Assembly: GCA_036703985.1 (NCBI GenBank)
Contig: DATNQN010000068.1
Coordinates: 1-64,000 of the forward strand
Reading direction: 5' to 3'
DNA: 64,000 nt
DNA from: Leptolyngbyaceae cyanobacterium
Lineage (GTDB): Bacteria > Cyanobacteriota > Cyanobacteriia > Cyanobacteriales > Aerosakkonemataceae
This document shows positions 15,607 through 26,800 of the stretch, piece by piece (position 1 is the stretch's first letter; every line of letters starts with the position of its first letter). The notes under the pieces are model-generated. The model made no database searches. It was given only the letters and a program-made list of their open reading frames with translations, and was not told the DNA's origin. Position numbers and translations under genes: made by a program.

Positions 15607-15982
15607 TATCTCTGGGTAATTCTTTTCGACTTCGATTAATTGCATTTATGCAGACGTGCCTAGTCAAAGCATTGGCAACTACTTCTTGATTAGGCGTAAA
15701 AACTTTGTAATTAATGGCAAATTTATTACTAGTTAAATACTGAGGCATTAAGAAAATAATTATAATGTCGCCGCAGTACATAGGGCGAAGAAAATCTACA
15801 CTAGCATGAACGATGGGAATTGCTACATCGGAATTGCTAAAAAAAGATTTAATATTGATGCCAGATTTACAGAGAGATTCTTCATAAGCTTCGTGGCAGA
15901 TTGCCAAGAGATTGGCAAAGTAAGCTACTCCAGCGGCGTCGGTGTCTTGAAAGCGGATTTTGCGAGTATAGGTGAAAGGCAT
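15560..15982 (-). CDS. 1,4-Dihydroxy-2-naphthoyl-CoA thioesterase (hotdog fold)
   Basis: 140 residues, 4HBT-type hotdog thioesterase with RFQDTDAAGVAYFANLLAIC, where the DTDAAG aspartate is the catalytic position. In cyanobacteria this type releases DHNA from DHNA-CoA in phylloquinone synthesis; its place next to menE supports that role here. Its 3' end overlaps that of menE by 47 bp in the opposite strand. Substrate is inferred from context; the fold is clear. Confidence 0.88.
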   Translation of the reverse strand: MPFTYTRKIRFQDTDAAGVAYFANLLAICHEAYEESLCKSGINIKSFFSNSDVAIPIVHASVDFLRPMYCGDIIIIFLMPQYLTSNKFAINYKVFTPNQEVVANALTRHVCINAINRSRKELPRDIIDWLNDWGETVAKL

Positions 15983-16312
15983 TAGCAGTTACATCGATAT
16001 CCCACTTCCTACTTCATACCACGAGCAGCGCCTATCCCACCAACAGTGTTACTATGAGAGCGAGTCTTTCTAACTAAAGAGAGATGCTATTTGAGTTCTC
16101 GACTGCTACTGAGGCTTGACCTGGGTAAGGGGGCGGGAAGATGGGGCGATGAGGAGGAGTAGGGAATATAGGAAGAAAGAAACAAAAAATCAACATATTT
16201 TTCTAGGGGCATCGCATCTATTTAATTACGGTAAAATTTGAGATTTTTTATTAATATGATGCAATTTTTTGTCTTTTTTGTATTTGGATGCCTCAAAAAA
16301 AATAACAATTTT
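15983..16312. other. Intergenic region, no gene seen
   Basis: Upstream of the thioesterase and cyclase genes, which diverge. Contains a GGAGGAGTAGGGAATATAGG purine-rich stretch and an A/T-rich tail with in-frame upstream TTG/ATG codons for the cyclase. No hairpin of note and no promoter I could place. Confidence 0.5.
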
Positions 16313-18031
16313 ATGAAATTAAAAACCAAAACTGTTATTACCATTGGCTTGACATTAGCTGGCCTGGTTAGTACTTTATACATGATTTCATCGACGATTT
16401 TGTTGGGAAGTCTTGCTCAAGCTGAGAAAGAGAGTAGCCATCAGACGGTAGAAGGAGTTTTAAATATCCTGAATCAGCATGAAGAAAATTTTAGTTCTCG
16501 TTTTGATGATTGGTCAGCTTGGGATGATACTTACGCTTTTATTGAAGATGGCAACAAGCGTTATATAGAATCTAATCTCGTTCCGGCGCAACTAGCTAAT
16601 TTAAAAGTTAATTTAGTGTTATATATTCATAATTCTGGGCGGCTGGTGTTTGCCAGCAATTTCGATTTAAAGTCTAAAAAAATCAAACCGATTTCTCAAG
16701 AAATTAAAAAGCATTTATTGCCGGATAGTTTGCTAGTCAAACGTCAAAATAATCATAAGTTAAGCGGAATTATCATTTTAAAAGAAGGGCCAATGATGAT
16801 ATCTTCCCAACCGATTTTAACTAGCGAAGGTTCTGGCCCAAGCAGAGGAACTCTCATTTTTGGCCGCTATTTAAATGATGAAAATATTCGCAAGTTGTCA
16901 CAAATCTCCCGCTTACCGCTGACGATTAAAAAGTATGATGACCCGGTGATGGCTGCTGATTTTAAGATAGCACGTTCTTTTTTATCAGAAGAAACTCCCA
17001 TTTGGGTTAATCCACTCGATCCGCAAACAATGGGTGGATATATGCTACTCAAGGATATTTACGATCGACCAGCGCTGTTATTGCGAGTAGATATTCCTCG
17101 CACGACTTACCAGCAGGCGCAGGTTAGTCAGCGTTATTTGATTATTTCTCTACTGTTAGTAGGTATTGTATTTAGTGGAGTAACCCTGTTATTTTTAGAA
17201 AAATTAGTGCTTTCTCGTTTAACGAGTCTCAGCAAAGATGTGAAAAATATTGGCGCTACGGGAGATTTATCTCGGCGCGTTGTGGTGTTTGGCAAAGATG
17301 AGTTATCGAGTTTGGCTGAGTCGATTAATTGGATGCTGAAAACTTTGGAGGGGTTGTTAAAAGATTTGCGATCGGAACGGGAAAAGTCAGAACGCTTGCT
17401 GCTGAATATTTTACCTTCTCCGATCGCCGATCGCCTCAAACAAGAAGAAAGCAGTATTGCTGACTCTTTTGGGGAAGTGACGGTTTTATTTGCCGATATT
17501 GTCGGATTTACCAAGCTTTCGGCGCGGATACCTCCCGCCGAGTTAGTCGATTTACTCAATCAGATTTTTTCTATTTTCGATCGACTGGCAGAAATCCATC
17601 AACTAGAAAAAATTAAGACGATCGGCGATGCCTATATGGTAGCGGGTGGAATTCCCGACCATCGCACGGATCACGCGGAAGCGATCGCAAATATGGCGAT
17701 CGATATGCTCAGAGCACTAGACCATTTTAATGTTAAAAACGGTCAAAATTTTAGCATGAGAATAGGCATTAATACTGGGCCAGTCGTAGCTGGGGTAATC
17801 GGTACGAAGAAATTTATCTACGACTTGTGGGGCGATACAGTTAATATTGCCAGTCGGATGGAATCGCAGGGAATCCCCGGCTGCATCCAAGTGACGGAAA
17901 TTACCTACCAATTTTTAAAAGATAAGTACTTATTTCAAGAGCGCGGTTTAGTAAATATTAAAGGTAAAGGAAAAATGCTTACTTATCTGCTGAAGGATAA
18001 AAAATTGGCGGAAATTATCAAATTATCATAA
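16313..18031 (+). CDS. CHASE4-HAMP class III adenylate cyclase
   Basis: 572 residues from MKLKTKTVITIG (frame is open from 16238, so the start is uncertain). Order: signal-anchor helix, extracytoplasmic CHASE4 sensor with the hallmark DDWSAWDDTYAFIED, second helix (about residues 275-297), HAMP, short coiled coil, class III cyclase. Metal sites are VLFADIVGF and the GDAYMVAGG aspartate. Lys in KIKTIGDAYM and Asp in FIYDLWGDTVN are the ATP-selecting residues, so cAMP rather than cGMP. It probably turns a periplasmic signal into cAMP. Single-gene unit followed by repeats. Confidence 0.87.
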   Translation: MKLKTKTVITIGLTLAGLVSTLYMISSTILLGSLAQAEKESSHQTVEGVLNILNQHEENFSSRFDDWSAWDDTYAFIEDGNKRYIESNLVPAQLANLKVNLVLYIHNSGRLVFASNFDLKSKKIKPISQEIKKHLLPDSLLVKRQNNHKLSGIIILKEGPMMISSQPILTSEGSGPSRGTLIFGRYLNDENIRKLSQISRLPLTIKKYDDPVMAADFKIARSFLSEETPIWVNPLDPQTMGGYMLLKDIYDRPALLLRVDIPRTTYQQAQVSQRYLIISLLLVGIVFSGVTLLFLEKLVLSRLTSLSKDVKNIGATGDLSRRVVVFGKDELSSLAESINWMLKTLEGLLKDLRSEREKSERLLLNILPSPIADRLKQEESSIADSFGEVTVLFADIVGFTKLSARIPPAELVDLLNQIFSIFDRLAEIHQLEKIKTIGDAYMVAGGIPDHRTDHAEAIANMAIDMLRALDHFNVKNGQNFSMRIGINTGPVVAGVIGTKKFIYDLWGDTVNIASRMESQGIPGCIQVTEITYQFLKDKYLFQERGLVNIKGKGKMLTYLLKDKKLAEIIKLS

Positions 18032-18042
18032 TTTTTTATCTA

Positions 18043-18100
18043 TCAGAATTCTGAATTCTGACTTCTGAATTCTTACTTCTGACTTCTGGATTCTGACTTC
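18043..18100. repeat. GAATTCTGACTTCTG short-unit repeat
   Basis: Repeated units of TTCTGAATTCTGACTTC type, found also at 19217-19288, 48571-48601, 48788-48839, 52083-52131 and 53261-53309, always between genes. Confidence 0.8.
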
Positions 18101-18227
18101 TTTTTTTATATAGGAAATTTTTGGCCGATCGAGTCAAAATCTATGGTTTCCATTGTACGGACATAATACAAAGAAAAAATCAAAGACGATCGCTTTTGAG
18201 TTGTAAAATCATTGAGGTAGTCAATGA

Positions 18228-19211
<984 letters not shown>

Positions 19212-19216
19212 AAAGT

Positions 19217-19288
19217 GAGAATTCAGGAGTCAGAATACAGAATTCAGAAGGGGAAATTATTCTGAATTCTGATTACTGACTACTGATT
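19217..19288. repeat. GAATTCAGAAGTCAG short-unit repeat, folded
   Basis: Left units (GAATTCAGGAGTCAGAATAC) and right units (TTCTGAATTCTGATTACTGA) are complementary, so the segment can form a hairpin after por and may act as its terminator. Confidence 0.65.
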
Positions 19289-19360
19289 CGCTGTAAAAAT
19301 AGGCAATGTTCGCTTGACAGTTAGCTAAAAAATTGCGTTTTTTGGAAAAATTACCTTTAG

Positions 19361-20170
19361 ATGAAGGCAGATTTTGGTGTTTATGCAAAAGAGTTAGATT
19401 TTGCTTCAAATATTATCAAAGAAGCAGCGAACCTTTATATAAAGCAGCAGTCAGTAACCACAAACGTATATATTAAAAGTGAATATGATGTGGTAACTTC
19501 TACTGATTACGCAATTGAAAAATTTATCGTTGATGAATTAACGAAAAAGTTTCCAGGCGATCGCATTATTTCGGAAGAAAGTTATCCGGGAGAAATCACA
19601 GATTCTAGAACCTGGGTCATCGATCCTTTAGATGGCACGAATAACTATGCTCGAAAAATCCCCACCTACGGTATTCAACTGGCATTAGCGATCGACAAAC
19701 AACCAGTAGTTGCTGCCATTTATTTGCCTGTCCTCGATGAAATGTATACGGCGGCGATCGAGCGAGGCAGCTATTTAAATAATCAAAGAATTTACGTTAA
19801 TTCATCCGTTAAATTGAGTCAAGCCGTCTTGTCGATGGGAGATTTTAGCAAAACAGGCGATCGCGTTGAGAAAAATCGGATTAGATTATCGGGTATCGCA
19901 GCGATCGCAAATCAAATCGCTCAATTAAAAATGTGGGGCGCTGCTTGTTACGATTTGGCATCTCTCGCGGCTGGGAGAACAGACGCCTACTTAGTTTATT
20001 CTTACGATATATGGGATATCATGCCGGGATATTTGATTGCCAAAGAAGCGGGTGCAGTATTTGCTCAACTTACGGGAGAATCTTTTAATTGTAATGCTAC
20101 AACGTCGATCGGTGCATCGAATGTCGAACTGATGAATGCTTTGCTAGAAATTATCGATTATCGGTTTTGA
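19361..20170 (+). CDS. Inositol-monophosphatase-family phosphatase
   Basis: 269 residues. Metal-site motifs of the Li-sensitive phosphatase family: VTSTDYAIEKF, ISEES, WVIDPLDGTNNYA and YDIWDIMPGYLIAKEAGA. Members hydrolyse inositol phosphates, histidinol phosphate, sugar bisphosphates or PAP; the sequence alone does not decide which. Full length with all metal ligands. Monocistronic. Confidence 0.88.
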   Translation: MKADFGVYAKELDFASNIIKEAANLYIKQQSVTTNVYIKSEYDVVTSTDYAIEKFIVDELTKKFPGDRIISEESYPGEITDSRTWVIDPLDGTNNYARKIPTYGIQLALAIDKQPVVAAIYLPVLDEMYTAAIERGSYLNNQRIYVNSSVKLSQAVLSMGDFSKTGDRVEKNRIRLSGIAAIANQIAQLKMWGAACYDLASLAAGRTDAYLVYSYDIWDIMPGYLIAKEAGAVFAQLTGESFNCNATTSIGASNVELMNALLEIIDYRF

Positions 20171-20359
20171 TGACTTTACCACCAAAGCTGCGGCAGCATT
20201 TAACTTAATTATTGAGATTATTGAGGCGATGGGGAAATGGGAAAAAACTGATGGATAACTTCTTGTGCCATCTTACATTAGCCCCCAGCCATAGCTATAT
20301 CAGGTGGAGCACGAATCATCGCCAGAAAGCTCGTTAAATTTTTCCGAAATTAAATTGAA

Positions 20360-20551
20360 TTAACCGATCCTTAAAAAAGAAAATTGTTTCTTAATGCCTA
20401 CGCTTGCTACTAAAGTGGCAGGTGACGATGAATCCCACTTATTAAGGTCAAAAACAGGCATTTCTTGCCAGCAGTGGCGACAAAACCAGTAAACTTGATG
20501 GTGGCCAATGTGACGGATCATTTGATTTGAGCAGCATGGGCATTCTGTCAT
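20360..20551 (-). CDS. Small zinc-ribbon protein
   Basis: 63 residues with two cysteine pairs, CPCC near the start and CRHC about 20 residues later (TECPCCSNQMIRHIGHHQVY, WFCRHCWQEMP). The CxxC spacing implies one bound zinc. The histidine- and tryptophan-rich core has the look of a conserved cyanobacterial small protein, but I know no function for it. The C-terminal half is low in conservation features. Confidence 0.7.
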   Translation of the reverse strand: MTECPCCSNQMIRHIGHHQVYWFCRHCWQEMPVFDLNKWDSSSPATLVASVGIKKQFSFLRIG

Positions 20552-21012
20552 AAAAACCTCGGATGTTAAAAAAGTAAAGTTTATTAATGAAAAGGATTAA
20601 ACTAGTACCGAGTAGCCGAAATAGCTCACCAGTGGAACAAGCTGAGAAAGCTGACCGTACAACCTTCTTTTCTGCCTTTTGGCACTAACTCGAACTACTA
20701 ATGAGCCTGACTCTACCGGTCAAAAATAAAGATTTGGTGAAAAATACAGATTTGTTAAAGAATGGATTTAAATCTCAATATTTCTTAATAAAAAACAGAT
20801 TAAATCGGACAAGACAGGAAGCTTTTCAACAAAAGGGAAAAGGGTTTTAGCTGATTTGACTTTTCAGGGATTGTTAATGCGGATTTGGTATGAATTCTGA
20901 CTCTTGTATTCTGCCCCCTGCTACTGACCATTTTTTGAGTTCAAAATTCAAAATGCTTGCATCAAGAAGAAGATTAATTTTGAATTTTGAATTTTGAATT
21001 GACTTGACTTGA
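20552..21012. other. Intergenic region with A/T palindrome
   Basis: No gene seen. 20940-20954 (TTCAAAATTCAAAAT) and 20977-20991 (ATTTTGAATTTTGAA) are perfect inverted repeats that could end the leftward receiver transcript. The unit recurs near 61855. Confidence 0.55.
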
Positions 21013-21387
21013 CTACCAGCCCAAAGCCACCGCAATCATGACGGGAAGCATTGCCAGATCTGATGGTTCGATCGTGATTGTCGTCACTTCATATTGTTGG
21101 AATGGTTGAAAATCAACCCATTTCTCCTTAGTTCGTAATAAAACGACGGGTATATTCCGAGCCATCGGGTTTTCTCTTAACTGTTTAGCCAACAGCAACG
21201 CATTCATTTGAGTGATAGAAAAGTCAAAAATAATGGCATCCAATTGAGAGAGTTTTGCTTGCTTTAACCCTTCTAAAGACGAACTAGCTACTAGAACTTC
21301 CCACCCTCCGAAATCAGTCAAACAAGCGTGGATCAATTCCCCCATGTTGGGTTGGTTGTGAATCAGTAAAATTGTTTTCGTGGTCAT
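21013..21387 (-). CDS. Degenerate single-domain receiver (pseudo-receiver)
   Basis: 124 residues from MTTKTILLIHNQPN (ATG 21387; a longer frame reaches 21477). It aligns with the canonical receiver at 21951 (ELIHACLTDFGGWEVLVASS against ELVQACLEDLGGWQTLLAAS). The acceptor aspartate survives in IIFDFS, but the acidic pair is IHNQ instead of VDDE and the conserved SKP lysine is replaced (IEPSD). Mg-dependent phosphorylation is therefore unlikely. It may act as a phosphorylation-independent partner or a decaying duplicate. Confidence 0.75.
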   Translation of the reverse strand: MTTKTILLIHNQPNMGELIHACLTDFGGWEVLVASSSLEGLKQAKLSQLDAIIFDFSITQMNALLLAKQLRENPMARNIPVVLLRTKEKWVDFQPFQQYEVTTITIEPSDLAMLPVMIAVALGW

Positions 21388-21950
21388 TTTAACCACTGGT
21401 AAATTTTTCATTGAATGGTGTGCGAAAATTAGCGATTCGCTTGTAAATGGGGATTGGTCAGCATATAATCGAATCATGACTGAATTGATAATCGGGATTA
21501 AAACAAGTTCGCACAGTCATTGTCACTTTTAATATTTACCGCCGGGGCTGAAGAAAATAGAAATATTAACGAGCCGAAAGCAAGTGAATTGGTATGAGAT
21601 AAAATCCATTTCCGTTTCGGGAATCCGCAGGAATGCGATCGATTTTTTCGAGGTTACCCTAAGTCGATAGCTGACCACCATTGAGCGAACCGGGAAATGA
21701 ACCAAGGGCGCGATCGCATTTCCGGTTTAAATTATTAAATTTTTTTAAAAGCATTTATTCTTCTCCTCTGCCAATAGCCTTTTGCTGCTTACCAAGAGAG
21801 TAGAGAATAACCATAAGGAATTGGTAAAGATTCAGTCTGTTTTACAAAAATTTACAAAGGTTCTTCTGTGATGCAAGAATCCTCTCGGCTTTAGCCTCCA
21901 GGAGTGTCAACCTTCTTCCCCTAGCCCCTAGTCCCTAGTCCCTAGCTATA
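21388..21950. other. Intergenic region between the two receiver genes
   Basis: 563 bp with no supported gene; the first 90 bp could be coding if the longer receiver start is used. 21919-21947 is a CCCCTAGCCCCTAGTCCCTAG-type tandem repeat, also found at 30590 and 45236. Confidence 0.5.
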
Positions 21951-22331
21951 TTAATTATCCCATCCCAAAATTTCTGCCACTTCTTCTGTCAGGGTAGTCG
22001 GTTGAATTGGTTTGGAAATTACTCCAGTGACTCCCATCTGAGCGAATTTAGCTCGATCGCTGGGCAATACTTTGGCGGTTAGTAAAATTACTGGAATCGA
22101 CGAGATCGTCGGATCGGACTGGAGGCGATCGTATAAGGCAATCCCATCCATTCCCGGCATCGACACATCGAGCAAAATCGCATGAGGTCGTTCTGTTTTA
22201 AGAATCTCCAAACATTCTTCACCTGATGCTGCCAGCAGTGTTTGCCATCCTCCCAGATCTTCTAGGCAAGCCTGCACCAGTTCCCGAAGATGTTCTTCGT
22301 CGTCAACTATCAAAATTTGTTTATCTTTCAT
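21951..22331 (-). CDS. CheY-like single-domain response regulator
   Basis: 126 residues, one receiver domain and no output domain. Phosphorylation site is intact: DDE at 10-12 (ILIVDDEEH), acceptor aspartate in AILLDVSMPGMDG, T in LLTAK, and lysine in ISKPIQP. Such regulators relay or sink phosphate or bind targets directly. The cognate kinase is not identifiable; the giant kinase at 23839-28329 is on the same strand, separated by a tnpB. Confidence 0.88.
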   Translation of the reverse strand: MKDKQILIVDDEEHLRELVQACLEDLGGWQTLLAASGEECLEILKTERPHAILLDVSMPGMDGIALYDRLQSDPTISSIPVILLTAKVLPSDRAKFAQMGVTGVISKPIQPTTLTEEVAEILGWDN

Positions 22332-22367
22332 TTGATTTTAGATTTTCGATCGATCCTCAAAGAATTT

Positions 22368-22398
22368 GTAGGGGCGTTCGCTACGCGAACGCCCCTAC
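22368..22398. repeat. Perfect GC-rich palindrome upstream of the receiver gene
   Basis: GTAGGGGCGTTCGC, TAC, GCGAACGCCCCTAC: a 14-bp perfect stem with 3-nt loop, 37 bp before the receiver start, in its 5' leader or promoter. Confidence 0.85.
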
Positions 22399-22587
22399 TC
22401 TTATCTTTCCCCCTCCATACAATCAAATTAACTGTTCTTGCCACTTAGGTTAGGGGGTAAATGCAGTTGCCAAAAATCTGGCTAATCCTTCTTAATCTTA
22501 CTCATTCTTATAGCTAAATGCCAATAGTGAAGAATTTTTGGCGAGAGTGGTTGTAACAAGAGCTTTTTCTGGCAGTATAATCAAATC

Positions 22588-23826
22588 ATGTTGCTAGTGG
22601 AACGTCATATCATCACAAAAAACCATCCTCTGTGGTCAGAAATTGACCACAAAGCTTTTTTGGCAAAAAATTTGTTTAACCTAGCTAATTATCATTATCG
22701 TCAACACTTCTTTGCACACCAGGAGAAATTAAACTTTAACCAAATTTACCACCTCCTATCCCAAACCGGGGACTACAAAGCCTTACCAACCAAAGTTAGT
22801 AAGCAAATCATCCGTAGATTAGATACAGCATGGACAAGTTATTTTCAAGCTGTAAAAACCTGGCAGAAACATCCCGAAAAATTCTTAGGTCAACCAAAAA
22901 TACCGGCATATAAACATAAAACAAAAGGGCGCAATATTCTCCCTTATCCTCACGAATCAATCTCCAAAAAAGCCTTAAAAAAAGGAATTTGTCACCTCTC
23001 GATGAGTGAAATCAAAATTCCCACATCAGCGAAAGTAATCATCGAAGCGAGAATTGTGCCGAAAAGTAATTGTTATGTAATCGAAATAGTTTATGAAAAA
23101 ATAGAGGAGACAACCAATCATCAACAAATAGCCGGGATAGACTTAGGAGTTAATAACTTAATGGCTGTAACTACCAATCAAACAGGCGTCAGACCTATGC
23201 TGATTAAAGGCAGACCACTAAAAGCAATTAACACCTTTTACAATAAACAACGTTCCAGTTTACAATCTGCGCTAAAAATTAAGCAGAATCAAAACCAATC
23301 TCAAAAATTAAAAAAGCTCACTCATAAACGTAACTGTAGAGTAGATAATTATCTACATACAGCCAGCAGAAGAGTTATAGATTGGTGTACACAGCATCAA
23401 ATAGGAATCATCGTAATTGGGCATAATGCGACCTGGAAACAATCAATTAACTTAGGCCAAAGGAATAATCAACAATTTGTGAACATTCCGCATTATAGGT
23501 TAATCGAAATGTTGACCTATAAAGCCCAATTAAAAGGAATTCAAGTCATCATAACAGAAGAATCTTATACATCTCAATCCAATGCTTTAGATGGGGATGC
23601 TCTGCCTAAATATGGGGAAAAAAAACCCGTGTTTCAGGGACATAGAGTAGCGAGAGGATTGTATAAAACAGCCAATGGTAGGTTATTAAATGCCGATGTG
23701 AATGGGTCATTTAATATTACCAAAAAAGTAATTCCTGATGTCTTAGACCAAGGAATAAAGGGTTTGCCGTTTAACCCTGTGGTGCTTGACCCACTACGAA
23801 TGACTGGACTTTCCGCCTTTGAGTAG
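22588..23826 (+). CDS. tnpB: Divergent TnpB-like protein, RuvC glutamate moved
   Basis: 412 residues, TnpB/OrfB family but only distantly like the copy at 5742. RuvC-I aspartate D185 (IAGIDLGVNNL) and RuvC-III aspartate D370 (LLNADVNGSFNI) are present. The usual RuvC-II glutamate position reads VIGHNATWKQ (H279), and the likely replacement is E324/E325 in ITEESYTSQSNAL. The C-terminal CxxC zinc ribbon is absent. Relocated RuvC-II glutamates have been reported for some TnpB lineages. No tnpA neighbour. Ends 12 bp before the stop of the convergent histidine kinase gene. Confidence 0.85.
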   Translation: MLLVERHIITKNHPLWSEIDHKAFLAKNLFNLANYHYRQHFFAHQEKLNFNQIYHLLSQTGDYKALPTKVSKQIIRRLDTAWTSYFQAVKTWQKHPEKFLGQPKIPAYKHKTKGRNILPYPHESISKKALKKGICHLSMSEIKIPTSAKVIIEARIVPKSNCYVIEIVYEKIEETTNHQQIAGIDLGVNNLMAVTTNQTGVRPMLIKGRPLKAINTFYNKQRSSLQSALKIKQNQNQSQKLKKLTHKRNCRVDNYLHTASRRVIDWCTQHQIGIIVIGHNATWKQSINLGQRNNQQFVNIPHYRLIEMLTYKAQLKGIQVIITEESYTSQSNALDGDALPKYGEKKPVFQGHRVARGLYKTANGRLLNADVNGSFNITKKVIPDVLDQGIKGLPFNPVVLDPLRMTGLSAFE

Positions 23827-23838
23827 GTTTGAGTAGGT

Positions 23839-26800
23839 TTAGTTGAGCGGTAAGGTGAAGAAAAACGTACTGCCTTCACCCAAAACGCTTTCAGCCCAGA
23901 TTTTTCCACCATGCCGCTCTATAATACTCTGACAAATAGCTAATCCTAAGCCAGTTCCTCCTTTTTCGCGGGAATCCGAGGCGTCAACTTGCTGAAATTT
24001 GCCAAAAATGAGTTCTAGCTTATCCGCAGGAATTCCCCGTCCGCGATCGCTAACTTGAAACAATACGTAGTCTATTTGGTTTTCAGCGCTGAGGCGAATT
24101 GCAGAATTAGGAGGAGAAAACTTTATACCATTACTAAGCAAATTTGTCAATGCTTGAACGATCGCATCTGCTGCTGCCCAAACTTCTGCATCGGTGGGGG
24201 TAACGATTAACGAGATTTGCTGTTGAGTTGCGATCGCCTGGATGCCATCGACTGCTTGCCGGAGCAAATCTGCGGCTTTGCAAACAGTTTTTTCCAAAAC
24301 CGCCCGCCCGGACTCCAGGCGCTCCAAATCTAAAATATCATTAACCAGATTCACCAAACGATTGGTATCGATGAGAGCAATCTCGATCATGCGGCGGGAT
24401 TTTTCTGGTTTTTTATCGTAAATTCCCACGTTCAATAGTCCTAGCGACATTTGAATTGCTGTGAGAGGAGTACGCAGTTCGTGACTGACAATGCCAATAA
24501 ATTCCTCCTTGATTTTTTCAATTTTTTGTTGTTCGGTGATATCTTCGCCTATGCTGATCGTTCCGATCGCGATACCTTGGGCATCTTGCAGTATCGTATT
24601 ATTCCAAGCAATGAATTTTTCCTCACCGAATTTCGTGAAGATAGCATTTCGGTAATAGGAATGAAGATGATAATTTATGACTTCCTCAAAAGTGGTTTGA
24701 ATTGATTGTTGAGTAGCTGGAGGTATGAAATTTTCAAACCAATTTTTACCTAATACTTCGTCGTTAGTATAACCCGTAAGTTTCAAGAAGAAAGGATTGA
24801 CGTAATTGACATTTCCCGCGCGATCCAGCCCGACCACGATCAACTGCACGTTATCTAATAGCGATCGCCAGCGTCGTTCGGCTTCTCGGATGGTGGCTTC
24901 GGCTTGCTTGCGCTCTTGCAGTTCGTTTTGAAGTTGTCGGTACAGTTCGGATTGTTGGATCGCGATCGACAACTGGCTGGCAATTTCTGCGAGTAACTCA
25001 ATTTCCCACGGTTGCCAATTACGGGGTTTAGCATTTTGATAAACGGCTAATAAACCCCAAAGAGTTTCTCCGGCAAAAATGGGGAAAATCGCGTAACTTT
25101 TGGCTTGAAATTGTTCTAACAATTCAATATGACAAAGTTGAAGCTCTGCCTTATAAATATCGTTAACTATAAAAGTTTCTTTATTTCGGAAACGACCACC
25201 TTGAGTTTCTTGCAAATAGGTATCTTGCCAAATTTTTTGAACATCGCCTCCTACCAGTTTTACCCAATCTTCGCCAACTGATTCTACGACAAAATCGCCG
25301 CTAAAATCGGGATGAAAGCGGTAAACAGTAGTGCGATCGGCTTGTAATGTCTGCCTTACTTCCGTAACGGCGGTATTGAGAATTTGATTGAGATCTAAAG
25401 ATTGGCGGAGCGCTTGAGTAATAGAAAAGAGTAACTGTTCTTTTCGGGATTTCTGTAATAAAGCTTCTTCCGCCAGCTTCCGCTTGGTAATGTCTTGTTG
25501 AACTGCCACTAAAACATCGCCGTAGTCGGGATGTTTAAATACAGAACAAGTGGCGCTACACCAAAATGGAGTACCGTCTTTCTTGATATTATGAACTTCA
25601 TAAGAGAATTCAGTATTTTCTAAGATGGCTGAACGAATAGCTTGGTAGCTATCTTCAGCACTGATGGATTCAGTGGCGTAATTTACGATCGAAACGTGCT
25701 GATTGTCGAGTTCGCCGGGGTCGTAGCCGAACATTTGCTCGAATTTAGGATTAGCGTAGACGATCGATCCATTATCGGCTCTGATTAAACAAATGCCTTC
25801 CGCCATATTGCGGACGATCACGGCTTGAAGTTCTAACAATTGTTCGGCTTGTTTGCGATCGCTAATATCTTCAGCAATCCCAGCCATGCGCCAGATCGTT
25901 CCGGTTTCATCTCTGACTGCAAATGCGCGATCGCGAATCCAACGCAACGAACCATCAGGACGGACGATCCGATATTCAGTATCCGATCGCCCGGTGGTTT
26001 GCTGTTCGATCGATGCAGCTTCCACCAGCGGTCGATCTTCTGGGTGAATCGCCTCTAACCAAACATAGAAGTTTCGATAAACATCTTCGCACTTACCTTG
26101 CCAAAGCTGTTCGTAAACATCGCTCACGTAGAGAATTTGCCGTTTTTTGATGTCTGTCATCCAAAAAACTGCATTGATGTTTTCTGCCAACTGACGAAAC
26201 TTTTCTTCGCTTTCTTGCAGCGCTTTTTCGATTCGTTTGCGATCGCTAATATCGTTGTTAATTTCCAGGATATTAATTACTTTACCCGTATCATCTTTTT
26301 GGGTAACCCAACGGCTGGATACGGTAATCGGGCGATCGTCTTTAGTAAAATGAATTATTGTACCTTCCCAATAACCTTTGGCAAACAGTTCGCCTTGAAT
26401 TTCTGCTAATGGTTTGGGAAGTTGAGTTTTTAACAAATCGTGCGTTACTTGCCCCAATGCCTCGGCTTTCGTCCAGCCATACATCAACTCGGCTCCTTTA
26501 TTCCAAAAAGTAATGACCGAGTTTACATCCCAAGTGATAATGCTGTCGTGGGCGAGGTCTAAAAGTTGGGCTTGTTCTTTGACTAATTGATAAGCGCGTT
26601 CTTTTTCGATTAAAGTAACTAATAAACGCTCGTTTATTTCGGTTAGTTCGGCGGTTCTTTCCATTACTCTTTGCTCAAGTTCCTCATTCAATTGTTGTAA
26701 AGCAATTTGCGCTTGTTTGCGATCGGTAATTTCTTCGCAAACAGTACTGATGCCTATCACGCGATCGCCATCTTTTAATGGTAAGAAATTCTCTAACCAA

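Noticed and set aside
20600-20720. Possible structured RNA or tRNA near GTACCGAGTAGCCGAAATAG
   Set aside because: No cloverleaf, no T-loop consensus and no matching acceptor arms could be formed.
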